NCBI GenBank assembly: GCA_030867875.1
Contig: JAOWCC010000577.1
Coordinates: forward strand, 1,566,660-1,630,659
DNA: 64,000 bases
Source: Actinernus sp. WN-2022
Lineage: Eukaryota; Cnidaria; Anthozoa; Actiniaria; Actinernidae
Direction of reading: 5' to 3'
The notes under the pieces are model-generated. The model had not been told where the DNA came from and made no database searches. It saw nothing but the letters and a program-made list of their open reading frames with translations. This document shows, in pieces, positions 44,494 through 51,497 of the stretch. The number at the start of each line of letters is the position of its first letter. The first letter of the stretch is position 1. The translations under genes and the position numbers were made by a program.

Positions 44494-45549
44494 ATGGAAG
44501 AAAAATTAGACTTCGATCCTATATCTGAAGAAGGTAGAGCCGATGTGAATGATCTTACTGCCGAAGAATGGGCGGAGATTAGACCTGATGATGGCGAGGC
44601 AGAAATGGATTGGTGGAATAGAGCTAAGAATAGCTTCAAAAATACGACGAAAAGCATACGCGACAGGCTATGGAAAAATCGTAGTAACTGGGGAACCAGT
44701 TCAGCTGAGTATATAGAATTAGTCAATCAAGGTGATGATGCGGAAACGCAGTTTACGGCGGGCAGTAGCGGCAGCAAAGCTGCCAGCGGAGCTGCTTCTG
44801 CGGAAACGCCACTTGAAAGACTGGAAAGACGGACTGAAAATGCACAGGACCAAATCACTATAAAGTTTCCAAAAGCAGATCTAACGAAGTTCACTGCTAG
44901 TTTGGATGACTATGATAGGGTCGTGATAAAACTCAATCGTAAAAATGCTGGATCATACTTACTGTCGGATGCCGTAGACACTCCCAATGTATTACCGAAA
45001 ACGCTTAAAAACGCTCTTGGACCTACTGCGGAAAAGGAGATTAGTATGAAAGAGGATATGGCCACCGAAAAAGATAAGCAAAAGGCCAAGGAAATAAAAA
45101 AGATGGATTCATTAACTAAGGGAACTCCAGAATATGAAGTGGCAAAGAATAAAGTAGTAGCACTAGAGGATCAGAAACAGGAGATCGAGAAAGAAATAGA
45201 AGCCATCAAAGATCGTATGTCGTTACGAGACCGAATAAAAGCCATCTTCAAGAAACATGGATTTACGGTGATTGGAGTATTAGCTGTCGCTGGTGCCGTA
45301 ATTGGTACTGTCGTTAGTATATTGACAAAAGGCTTGGCTTCCATCACTAAGGGGGTTGGTGGTGCTTTGAAGGATCTTGGAAAAAAGTTGGCTAACGTGC
45401 TACCTGCGGCGATAGGCGCTATTGCGAGTTTCATATTCCGTACCGCTGGAGAAGTTTTCGGCTTCCTTGCCAAGAATGCCTGGCTACTCATTGTAGCTGT
45501 GGTCATATTCCTAGTAGAGCAATATAAATCGTCGAAACGTCGGCGCTAA
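44494..45549 (+). CDS. Coiled-coil/multi-hydrophobic virion-type protein (351 aa)
   Basis: Starts at the ATG giving MEEKLDFDP. Layout (residues from this ATG): acidic N terminus with the motif EMDWWNRAKNSFK (about 37-49); a Ser/Gly/Ala linker encoded by a mini-palindrome (44770-44784); a folded segment (QITIKFPKADLTKF...); a charged coiled coil (about 180-250, KQKAKEIKK..., EDQKQEIEKEIEAIKDR); then hydrophobic helix 257-277, a Gly-rich amphipathic stretch (KGVGGALKDLGKKL), a second hydrophobic segment and a final transmembrane helix (about 329-344) before a basic KSSKRRR end. I recall very similar C-terminal ends in cnidarian Polinton-like ORFs. A membrane-active virion or internal protein is plausible, but no function is established here. 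Confidence 0.75.
   Translation: MEEKLDFDPISEEGRADVNDLTAEEWAEIRPDDGEAEMDWWNRAKNSFKNTTKSIRDRLWKNRSNWGTSSAEYIELVNQGDDAETQFTAGSSGSKAASGAASAETPLERLERRTENAQDQITIKFPKADLTKFTASLDDYDRVVIKLNRKNAGSYLLSDAVDTPNVLPKTLKNALGPTAEKEISMKEDMATEKDKQKAKEIKKMDSLTKGTPEYEVAKNKVVALEDQKQEIEKEIEAIKDRMSLRDRIKAIFKKHGFTVIGVLAVAGAVIGTVVSILTKGLASITKGVGGALKDLGKKLANVLPAAIGAIASFIFRTAGEVFGFLAKNAWLLIVAVVIFLVEQYKSSKRRR
44770..44784. repeat. Mini-palindrome GGCAGCAAAGCTGCC
   Basis: Perfect 6-bp arms, 3-nt spacer, in frame in the Ser/Gly/Ala linker of the coiled-coil gene. Confidence 0.85.
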
Positions 45550-47099
45550 CGAAATATCATCCATGAGGCTACGCCGGCCACAATACCCACGATTGCTAAA
45601 TTGGTTTCGTGACTCGTTGGTGATGCGCCGCGACTTTGTCGACTGTGTGATTTAGTGGCAGCGTAGCTGCCTGTCGTGGCTCCGCTGTCTGTAGCAGTCG
45701 TGGCTCCGCTGCCTGTAGTGGCTCCGCTGCCTGTCGTGGCTCCGCTGTCTGTAGCAGGTTTATTCGTCTTTGATGTCGAGCCTTCCATAGGGGCTGGTGG
45801 TGGAGATTTTTCGTTAAGATTGATGTCATCGTTTATTCCTAAACTGATACCAGGTTTATTTGCCGTTCGTAGGCTGTTTACGTACGTAGCGCCCTTAAAG
45901 ATAATCATATAGCTAGGTATTAACAGACAATCCTTCGCAACTGCTAGATCTAGACGAGAACTAATATCCTTAATAGATTCTTGGTATTGGGCTAGAGTGT
46001 CTGAAGCCGATTCTATGATGGTATCTTCAAACATCGTATCAAATTTATTTTGGGCGGCTGGGGACTTCGACCCTACGATTGGTGAGCCGGTTGAAGCCTG
46101 GGATGATAGTACACAAAACAAATATACCATTATTGACGTATTAATTCGGACTATCCCGGCCCCTGTCAATCCTTTTCCCTTCTGTGGAACGAACCAATTG
46201 TAGTGCTTCTCGTTCATATCATTTCGACGTGTGGCAAAGTTGATTTCATAAGCGCCGAACTCTCTTCTGATCTTGTCATATATGACGTAATTCCATGGAA
46301 CGTTGTTGAACTTATTGAATACGCTTTCTCTTGGGAGTGGTACTTCCAATTCAAACAGTATTCGCCTTATCGTATAGTATACATGAAATCGATAAAAACT
46401 CCGAATATTGTCAATGATTGGCGCATTGTCTGAAAGATGGTCGTCGAATGATACGCCACAGCCTGCCGTAGCACACCAAACGGCGAAACATAATTGGTGC
46501 TGCCAAAGTTTCATTGGTTCAACATCGAACCACTTATTCGTTTTTTCTATTCTATCGGTAGCGTTAGCAATACTGTCTCGCAGGGCATAGCTCGGATCTT
46601 TATTTGTTATTTTATCACTAAGATCAAGTCCTAGCTCTTGAAAGATATGTCGCGGCTCATACGTAAATAGTTGATCTTTTGCTACGTAGATCCTTAGAGT
46701 TTGTACGATTGGGTATATGTCCTTAGCAATGTGTGCCCATGGAACGGCTGGAACTGGATACTTAAAATCAGTCCTTTTGAATGGAAGTGGAAAACCCCTG
46801 CCGAATGCGGCCACCGCATGTTTTTGCATTGTCACGCGTAACGCTTCGTGTAGACGATTTCTGACATCTACTGGTATGAGACCACTCATATTCCAATGCT
46901 GCCCACCATCGTAAAACATGATTCTAGTCTCGTATGTAGACTCATCATGTATGTCGGATGCCGTTGTCCTAGCTGAGAACTTATCGAAGTCCGCGTGAGG
47001 ATATTTTTTCTTAAAGGCCGCTAAAGCCTTCGCATTGCGAGGTGCGATATAGTCACCCCAATCTCCTTCGAAATGAACTCTCGCTTTGAGACTAGGCAT
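45546..47099 (-). CDS. Unknown tail-anchored protein (517 aa)
   Basis: Convergent with, and overlapping by 4 bp, the coiled-coil gene. Residues 1-400 look globular, with many aromatic residues (GDWGDYIAPRN, YDGGQHWNMSG, LWQHQLCFAVWCATAGCG, VPWNYVIYDKIRREFG). Then a Pro-rich stretch (KSPPPAPMEG), a Thr/Gly/Ala/Ser repeat (GATTGSGATT type) made of 15-18 bp DNA repeats at about 45680-45755, and a single C-terminal hydrophobic helix (AIVGIVAGVASWMIF) ending at the last residues. It is therefore probably anchored in a membrane by its tail. A mini-palindrome (45657-45671) lies in the low-complexity part. No protease triad, nucleotide-binding or other motif could be recognised. Given its place among capsid genes, a virion or assembly protein is the best guess. 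Confidence 0.75.
   Translation of the reverse strand: MPSLKARVHFEGDWGDYIAPRNAKALAAFKKKYPHADFDKFSARTTASDIHDESTYETRIMFYDGGQHWNMSGLIPVDVRNRLHEALRVTMQKHAVAAFGRGFPLPFKRTDFKYPVPAVPWAHIAKDIYPIVQTLRIYVAKDQLFTYEPRHIFQELGLDLSDKITNKDPSYALRDSIANATDRIEKTNKWFDVEPMKLWQHQLCFAVWCATAGCGVSFDDHLSDNAPIIDNIRSFYRFHVYYTIRRILFELEVPLPRESVFNKFNNVPWNYVIYDKIRREFGAYEINFATRRNDMNEKHYNWFVPQKGKGLTGAGIVRINTSIMVYLFCVLSSQASTGSPIVGSKSPAAQNKFDTMFEDTIIESASDTLAQYQESIKDISSRLDLAVAKDCLLIPSYMIIFKGATYVNSLRTANKPGISLGINDDINLNEKSPPPAPMEGSTSKTNKPATDSGATTGSGATTGSGATTATDSGATTGSYAATKSHSRQSRGASPTSHETNLAIVGIVAGVASWMIFR
45657..45671. repeat. Mini-palindrome GGCAGCGTAGCTGCC
   Basis: Identical to 40478-40492; lies in the low-complexity C-terminal coding region of the 517-residue gene. 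Confidence 0.85.
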
Positions 47100-47324
47100 A
47101 TTATCGGCTAGTTTCTTATCCTTGGCGCCGGGTCAAGCTATTGTCTGAGAAGGATCTATAAATGGGAACTTCTTCAACCAATCCGTTCGATCCATCCACT
47201 TGACTAATCTGTTTGATGTTGATACGTATTAAAGTTATGACATATGTTAATATCGTGAAGTAAAGAACGTATGTTAGTATCATAATATGTTAATATCATA
47301 TCGAAGTAAACTTCAGGCTTCAAT
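47100..47324. promoter_or_regulatory. Divergent promoter region, 517-aa gene / penton-like gene
   Basis: 225 bp between divergent start codons. The right half holds imperfect repeats of ATGTTAATATCATA and GAAGTAAA (about 47240-47310). No protein-coding signal. Regulatory role inferred from position. Confidence 0.4.
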
Positions 47325-48005
47325 ATGGTAATCTTAAATGTCACCACTACCTCGTCTGATCATACGGTCTACTTTCAAGAACCTATTTACATCCATAATA
47401 TTTCTCTAATCGAGATCACTTTCGAGAACAATTGGTGGAACCTAGCAGAGGATGCGACTTTCTGGTGGTTTACGGTTGGAAAAAATAACAAGCCTGATGT
47501 GAGAATCTCGCACACTATAACTGCAGGGCACTACGACATGGCAAGCATCCAACCATACTTCAAACCCGCAATTGAGGCTGGTGTAATGAAATTCATGAAA
47601 ACCTTACCAACATGGGGTTGGATCCTAGAAGTCAAGAAACAGATTCGATTCAGCAGAAATCTCTGTACACTGCTGTGTCTCAAAGGCAATGAAGAGGGGC
47701 ATGGTGTGACGCTCGACGCGGATAGCCACGAACTGACACTACAAGATATCTACACAGTGTATGTCAACTGCGATGTGGTAGATCCCAGCTTCTCACTTAT
47801 CAATGGAAAGCTATCAAACGTACTGGATAGCTTAGAAGTCCGAGGCGGGAAGTTTGCAAAAAACACATACTCTATAACGAATCCCCAAGCCATACGAGCT
47901 CTAGATACGACACGAAACAGCCTTCGCCTGACACTTAGAGACGAAGAAGGAAATATTATAGACTTCCGTGGTCGACCTATACGATACGTATTGAAGATTG
48001 AGTAA
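47325..48005 (+). CDS. Candidate penton-like minor capsid protein (226 aa)
   Basis: A small beta-rich protein starting ILNVTTTSSDHTVYF and containing an aromatic FENNWWN stretch. The C-terminal third has the pattern DIYTVYVNCDVVDP, then NVLDSLEVRGGKFAKNTYSI, then NSLRLTLRDEEGNIIDFRG and a final RYVLKIE strand. I recognise this arrangement (YVYCDLV...LR.VPV.GK...N.V.I.IRDD.G..V.F) from single-jelly-roll, penton-like minor capsid proteins of Polintons and related elements. It would occupy the capsid vertices. The match is from memory of family patterns and is moderate. It is followed 16 bp later by the 208-residue membrane protein on the same strand, so the two are likely co-expressed. Confidence 0.7.
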   Translation: MVILNVTTTSSDHTVYFQEPIYIHNISLIEITFENNWWNLAEDATFWWFTVGKNNKPDVRISHTITAGHYDMASIQPYFKPAIEAGVMKFMKTLPTWGWILEVKKQIRFSRNLCTLLCLKGNEEGHGVTLDADSHELTLQDIYTVYVNCDVVDPSFSLINGKLSNVLDSLEVRGGKFAKNTYSITNPQAIRALDTTRNSLRLTLRDEEGNIIDFRGRPIRYVLKIE

Positions 48006-48021
48006 GTTATAATATATCGAA

Positions 48022-48648
48022 ATGGCAAGCGATTCAATTCCATTACTTCCAACGGCACCAGGTATTTATCCGCCGCTGGCTAGCGGGGCTAGCGGAGATA
48101 CTTTTCGGTTGCAAACAGTCCGAGATACTCTTTCAGATATCGAAACTCAAGAAAAACACTATGAAGGTGTGCGTAAGAAATATGCTCGTTCTCAAGGAAT
48201 AGTTCATGGCATTGCCGTGGTAACAGGAGGTCTATCTGTAATTTTATCTGGGTCTGGGTTGGGAATAGCTTTAACTGGTTTTGGTATAGTGATTGGTTTA
48301 CCATTAGGTATTATTGGTGGCTTATGTGGATTAATTTCAGCATCTACGACCGTTGGAGCTAAAAAATTAGGAATAAAAGTATCTAAACATGAGAAAACCA
48401 CTATGTTGGCTAGAGCGAAAATTAATACGATTCGTGATCTAGTATCGAAGGCCTTGCGTGATGAAAATATATCTGACGTTGAATACAACCTAATCCTCGC
48501 TGAGGTAGGTAAATACGAAACTATGAAGATTGAAATTCGTCACAAAACTTCGGCTAATTTAAGCCAAATGAGTGAAAAAAGAGTGGAACAAATTCGAGGC
48601 GAAGTCAAGCAAAAAATGCTAGAAGAAATGATAGCAAAATTGGGATAA
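48022..48648 (+). CDS. Membrane protein with long hydrophobic hairpin (208 aa)
   Basis: The N terminus is Pro/Leu/Ala-rich (LLPTAPGIYPPLASG) and partly encoded by a CCGCTGGCTAGCGG palindrome (48073-48086). A helical segment (residues about 30-55, RDTLSDIETQEKHYEGVRKKY) is followed by a very Gly-rich hydrophobic pair of helices (about 60-112, including LTGFGIVIGLPLGIIGGLCGL). A charged helical C-terminal half (KVSKHEKTTMLARAKINTIRDLVSKALRDENISDVEYNLI) follows. I recall closely similar ORFs in other cnidarian Polinton-like sequences. The shape suggests membrane insertion or pore formation, but no function is known. It is the last gene of the short rightward pair with the penton-like protein. 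Confidence 0.75.
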   Translation: MASDSIPLLPTAPGIYPPLASGASGDTFRLQTVRDTLSDIETQEKHYEGVRKKYARSQGIVHGIAVVTGGLSVILSGSGLGIALTGFGIVIGLPLGIIGGLCGLISASTTVGAKKLGIKVSKHEKTTMLARAKINTIRDLVSKALRDENISDVEYNLILAEVGKYETMKIEIRHKTSANLSQMSEKRVEQIRGEVKQKMLEEMIAKLG

Positions 48649-48830
48649 AAATTGACATCTCATATGAGAAAAGTGAGCGTGGGCGATATTTACGCTTTTC
48701 TAAGCGGTTCGTATAAATTAACTTGTATGTCGAGTTCGTATGCAAATTTCGAGACATAGCGTAGGCGGCGCTAATTAACATACAACAATTACTTAAGACA
48801 TAAGTAGGATATTTTTCGCCTACGTCACTG

Positions 48831-48930
48831 TCTAGCATGTATAGCCCTCGCGGTTCAGCGCTGGACTGGAAGGAAAATGGAGGCCCTTTCAGTTCAGAGT
48901 TCGAATCCGGCTGGGGACTATACATGGTAG
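48831..48930 (+). other. tRNA-like / stem-loop sequence
   Basis: An imperfect inverted repeat (CATGTATAGCCC at the left, GGGGACTATACATG at the right) encloses a stretch containing a B-box-like GTTCGAATCC and a possible A-box-like GGTTCAGCGCTGG. A standard cloverleaf could not be folded: the T-arm stem and the 7-bp acceptor do not fit. It may be a degenerate tRNA, a tRNA mimic or a Pol III promoter. Confidence 0.35.
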
Positions 48931-49107
48931 ATCGGTTTGTGGGGGGTAAAAAGCCTCCAGCCCCTCACAAATCGTAGCGCGTCTGCCGATGTGGTAGAAT
49001 ACGAACAAATACAGTACAAACAGTGTCAATCCTGGGTCGGGTGCTTGGGTAGAGCTTACAGATACTCGAATAGGGTTCCAAGGAGTGCCGGTTGTGCCTC
49101 AACCAGT

Positions 49108-49195
49108 TAGGACCAAATACAGTAGACCAAATACAGTAGACCGAATACAGTAGACCGAATACAGTGGACCAAATACAGTAGACCGAATACAGTAA
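49108..49195 (+). repeat. Short tandem array (ATACAGTAGACC type)
   Basis: About seven imperfect copies of a 13-bp unit of the type AATACAGTAGACC/AATACAGTAGACCG in direct succession. Confidence 0.8.
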
Positions 49196-49217
49196 GCCGG
49201 GCCCGGTAATAAGCAAA

Positions 49218-49280
49218 AACCTCTCTAGGAACGAAAAGGCGAAGTAAGGAAAAAGGAGAAAGTGGGTTCCTAGAGAGGTT
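49218..49280 (+). other. Hairpin with 15-bp perfect stem
   Basis: AACCTCTCTAGGAAC at 49218-49232 is the exact reverse complement of 49266-49280. The 33-nt loop is purine-rich and contains repeated AAGG. It could act as RNA terminator, processing or packaging signal. Confidence 0.75.
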
Positions 49281-49454
49281 CTGGAGACGTCCAGTTTTGC
49301 TTTTGGTCTTTTTCTTAGTTTTGATTTTTTCTTCTTAGAACTAAAATCATATGGTCTAGTTCGAATTTTTTCTATCTATATCGTGACCAGAAATGGGAAA
49401 TAAGTGCTTTTTATAGCGAGCGGGGTGCCTATTTTACTGGTATCGAATAGTGCA

Positions 49455-49620
49455 CAATAAATACAGTCACACTCTATGGTGAGATGCCATAATACATACA
49501 GTCACACTCTATGGTGATTTCGTAGACATCGAATAATGTATAATAATATAGTCACACTCTATGGTGATTTCGTAGACATCGAATAATGTATAGCAAAATA
49601 CAGTCGTACTCTATGGTGAA
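49455..49620 (+). repeat. Tandem repeat with CAGTCACACTCTATGGTG core
   Basis: The core occurs at about 49463, 49498, 49549 and (one base changed) 49602. The last units also share TTTCGTAGACATCGAATAATGTA, giving a longer unit of about 52-60 bp. Confidence 0.75.
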
Positions 49621-49744
49621 CTGGAAGTGCTAAACGAGCCACATAATGATCTTCGAAGCTTAGGAATTGCTGTCAACGAGGGGACTGACGATGAAGATGA
49701 CTAAGCGATATCTAGATGATCCTTCGTGTAGGAATGAAACACCC

Positions 49745-49918
49745 GCGGCAGGGGTATGGCTCAAACGATCCTTCTCTGGTGCCAGCTCTGCTGGCGGCTT
49801 CGGTGTTGCTTACAGCACTCGAATAAACAACTCTTACCACAAATAGTTGTCCTACCTAGTGTTAACCATCGGCACTGATTTTGTCCTCGCATCTTATGGC
49901 TGATAATATAATGGTTGC
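49745..49918 (-). pseudogene. Third, broken copy of the Cys-rich domain
   Basis: The minus strand is collinear with the duplicated Cys-rich gene at 34978-35601 over the HKMRGQNQCRW...CGKSCLFECCKQH part and the following PYPC part. Between these, the 12 bases between the flanking CGAA and AAGGATCG in the intact copies are replaced by 25 bases containing the palindrome GCCAGCAGAGCTGGC (49781-49795), a net +13 that shifts the frame to a stop. A degenerate TIR-like promoter module (49937-49978) precedes it, mirroring the layout at the left end. This is a non-functional relic. Confidence 0.8.
49781..49795. repeat. Mini-palindrome GCCAGCTCTGCTGGC interrupting the Cys-rich copy
   Basis: Perfect 6-bp arms; present in this copy and absent from both intact Cys-rich units, so it marks an insertion event. 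Confidence 0.85.
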
Positions 49919-49972
49919 ATAAAATCGGTCGTTTTTTATTGGGGGTAGTTCTTAGTAAGGGAATAATGGGGG

Positions 49973-50845
49973 TTATATGAGGTCTGAATATTCGTTCTCT
50001 AGTTCGTACTGGAAGAAGTACTCGACGAGACACTTAACGATACCGTAATGACCATTGTAGTAGGCATAACGTAGTGCGTGGTCGGCGTCCGTATCATAAT
50101 AAAAGGGATAGAAGTACTCAATAATAAATTTAACAACGTCAAGAAAGCCATTTCTAGTGGCCTTGAATAGCATACCACCAACGTCCTCATATAATTCATC
50201 ATAATCGTATTTGAGGATCTGGGAGTGCTTAAAGAGAAACTTAACGATATCGATATTACCATTTTCGCATGCGTAGCAAAATGCACAGGTGATGTGTATG
50301 GCTAGTATATTGAACTGGAAGCGCTTAATTAGCCACTTAACGATACCAAAATTATTATTCCTACAGGCATTGATTAGTATGTCCCCATCGTAGTTATGCT
50401 CGGTTTCATCGTCGTCGTCTTCATCGTAGTAGTATGCCCTAAAATTACCATTATCAGTATGGCTATATCCTACTACGATACCATATTCGCAATCGTATAC
50501 GTCATCCTCGGAAATATTGAATTTCTTAACCAAATTATCTCTCTCATCATCGTTATGAGCAGACATAAGCCCTAATAGGACTACTCGTCTACGGAATTCT
50601 TTGTCTACGTTTTCGTAACGTGCTATAGATGCGGCATCATTTAGATGTTTTGAAGTCAAAGAAATAGCGGCAAATGATGTAGGACCGGCATACTCTACGA
50701 TCTTAGTCGAAATTTCTATAGGAAGGTATAATATATTAGTCATAGTATTTACATACTTCAGATGTTTCGACATAGTGGTTGCGACATTAGAACGGTACGG
50801 CATATTAGATATAGTATACGGGGCGTTTTTATATAGTAACCTCAT
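49973..50845 (-). CDS. F-box-like / ankyrin-repeat protein
   Basis: 290 residues from the first ATG; MTNILYLPIE at residue 35 is an alternative start. Residues 39-75 (LPIEISTKIVEYAGPTSFAAISLTSKHLND) resemble an F-box, the Skp1-binding motif of ubiquitin ligase adaptors. After a charged middle (YYYDEDDDDETEHN), four ankyrin-type units follow: DILINACRNNNFGIVKWLI (about 155-175), CYACENGNIDIVKFLF (189-205), LFKATRNGFLDVVKFII (226-242) and LRYAYYNGHYGIVKCLV (258-274). This F-box-plus-ankyrin shape is typical of host-interaction proteins of large DNA viruses (order of domains varies). The ATG lies 15 bp inside the right TIR, so the TIR probably carries its promoter. The stop codon lies inside a degenerate copy of the TIR module, suggesting the gene was acquired between two such modules. 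The repeats are weak and Tyr-rich; F-box assignment is tentative. Confidence 0.7.
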   Translation of the reverse strand: MRLLYKNAPYTISNMPYRSNVATTMSKHLKYVNTMTNILYLPIEISTKIVEYAGPTSFAAISLTSKHLNDAASIARYENVDKEFRRRVVLLGLMSAHNDDERDNLVKKFNISEDDVYDCEYGIVVGYSHTDNGNFRAYYYDEDDDDETEHNYDGDILINACRNNNFGIVKWLIKRFQFNILAIHITCAFCYACENGNIDIVKFLFKHSQILKYDYDELYEDVGGMLFKATRNGFLDVVKFIIEYFYPFYYDTDADHALRYAYYNGHYGIVKCLVEYFFQYELENEYSDLI

Positions 50846-50860
50846 AATATGATGATAGCA

Positions 50861-51180
50861 TTGGGATTTATTAATGGTTGCATTAAATGTGGTTGGCGAT
50901 GGTTCTTACTGGGGAATAAATGGGGCTTATATAAGGCACATTTTTTCCGACGATTTTCGACTATCAAAGCGGTTTAAAGCAGTGCCGCAAGACTTCGACG
51001 GCCGCGAGCGGTGTAGAAAAGCGGTTTAAAGCAAGCGGCGTATAGTTCTTCCTGGGGGACTAATGGGGGCTTATATAAGGAACAAATTTTCAACGATTTT
51101 TCGTGGGAGTAGGGATATACGATGGGAGAAAAAAGGCTTAAATAAGGATGTGCGCCAGAACCCCCATTGTATATACTACT
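50861..51180 (-). repeat. Right terminal inverted repeat of the Polinton (320 bp)
   Basis: Reverse complement of the left repeat, four bases shorter because of one indel. It ends 15 bp upstream of the ATG of the F-box/ankyrin gene, so it probably supplies that gene's promoter. Confidence 0.95.
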
Positions 51181-51185
51181 ACGTG
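51181..51185. repeat. Right target-site duplication of the Polinton (ACGTG)
   Basis: Direct copy of the five bases at 34571-34575, adjoining the outermost base of the right terminal inverted repeat. Confidence 0.75.
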
Positions 51186-51302
51186 TCAAGTCAGTCAACC
51201 GTAGATGTGGTATTTACAATTTGATTGTACTCGGAAAGAGTGTCAAAAGCGCGAAATGTAAGCTCCGCCCCTGAAACGTGTTTTTTTACGATGGGCCATA
51301 AG

Positions 51303-51485
51303 TGCAAAACACAATACACACAGCGAAAACACAATACATTAACTGAAAACACAATACACTAACTGAAAACACAACACACAGCGAAAACACAATACACTAA
51401 ACTGAAAACACAATAAACTAAAATGAAAACACCACACAAAGCGAAAACACTACACTAACTGAAAACACAATACACACAGCGAATA
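51303..51485 (+). repeat. GAAAACACAATACAC minisatellite
   Basis: About nine copies alternating AACTGAAAACACAATACA and CAGCGAAAACACAATAC. The same repeat appears inverted at 54544-54630. Confidence 0.9.
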
Positions 51486-51497
51486 CGCAAAGCATGA

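Larger units (their letters stand above)
48649..49744. other. Repeat-rich noncoding region of the Polinton
   Basis: About 1.1 kb with no supported gene. Left to right: a tRNA-like inverted repeat (about 48831-48930), a 10-13 bp array (49108-49195), a strong hairpin (49218-49280), and a three-copy tandem repeat (49455-49620). Its concentration of structure contrasts with the gene-dense rest of the element, so it may have a replication, packaging or regulatory role; this is inference. Confidence 0.6.
34576..51180. mobile_element. Complete Polinton/Maverick DNA transposon (virus-like)
   Basis: The element is bounded by long inverted terminal repeats, begins AGTAG and ends CTACT, and is directly flanked on both sides by ACGTG. 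Inside are the hallmark genes of Polintons: protein-primed family B DNA polymerase, retroviral-type integrase, A32-like packaging ATPase and capsid-like proteins. Known Polintons are usually 15-20 kb with 5'-AG/CT-3' ends and 6-bp target duplications; the size and ends fit, while the visible duplication is 5 bp. All main reading frames are open and the two terminal repeats are almost the same, so the copy looks recent and possibly autonomous. An adenovirus-type protease, common in the group, is not seen. The integrase lies inside the element rather than next to a terminus. Confidence 0.95.
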
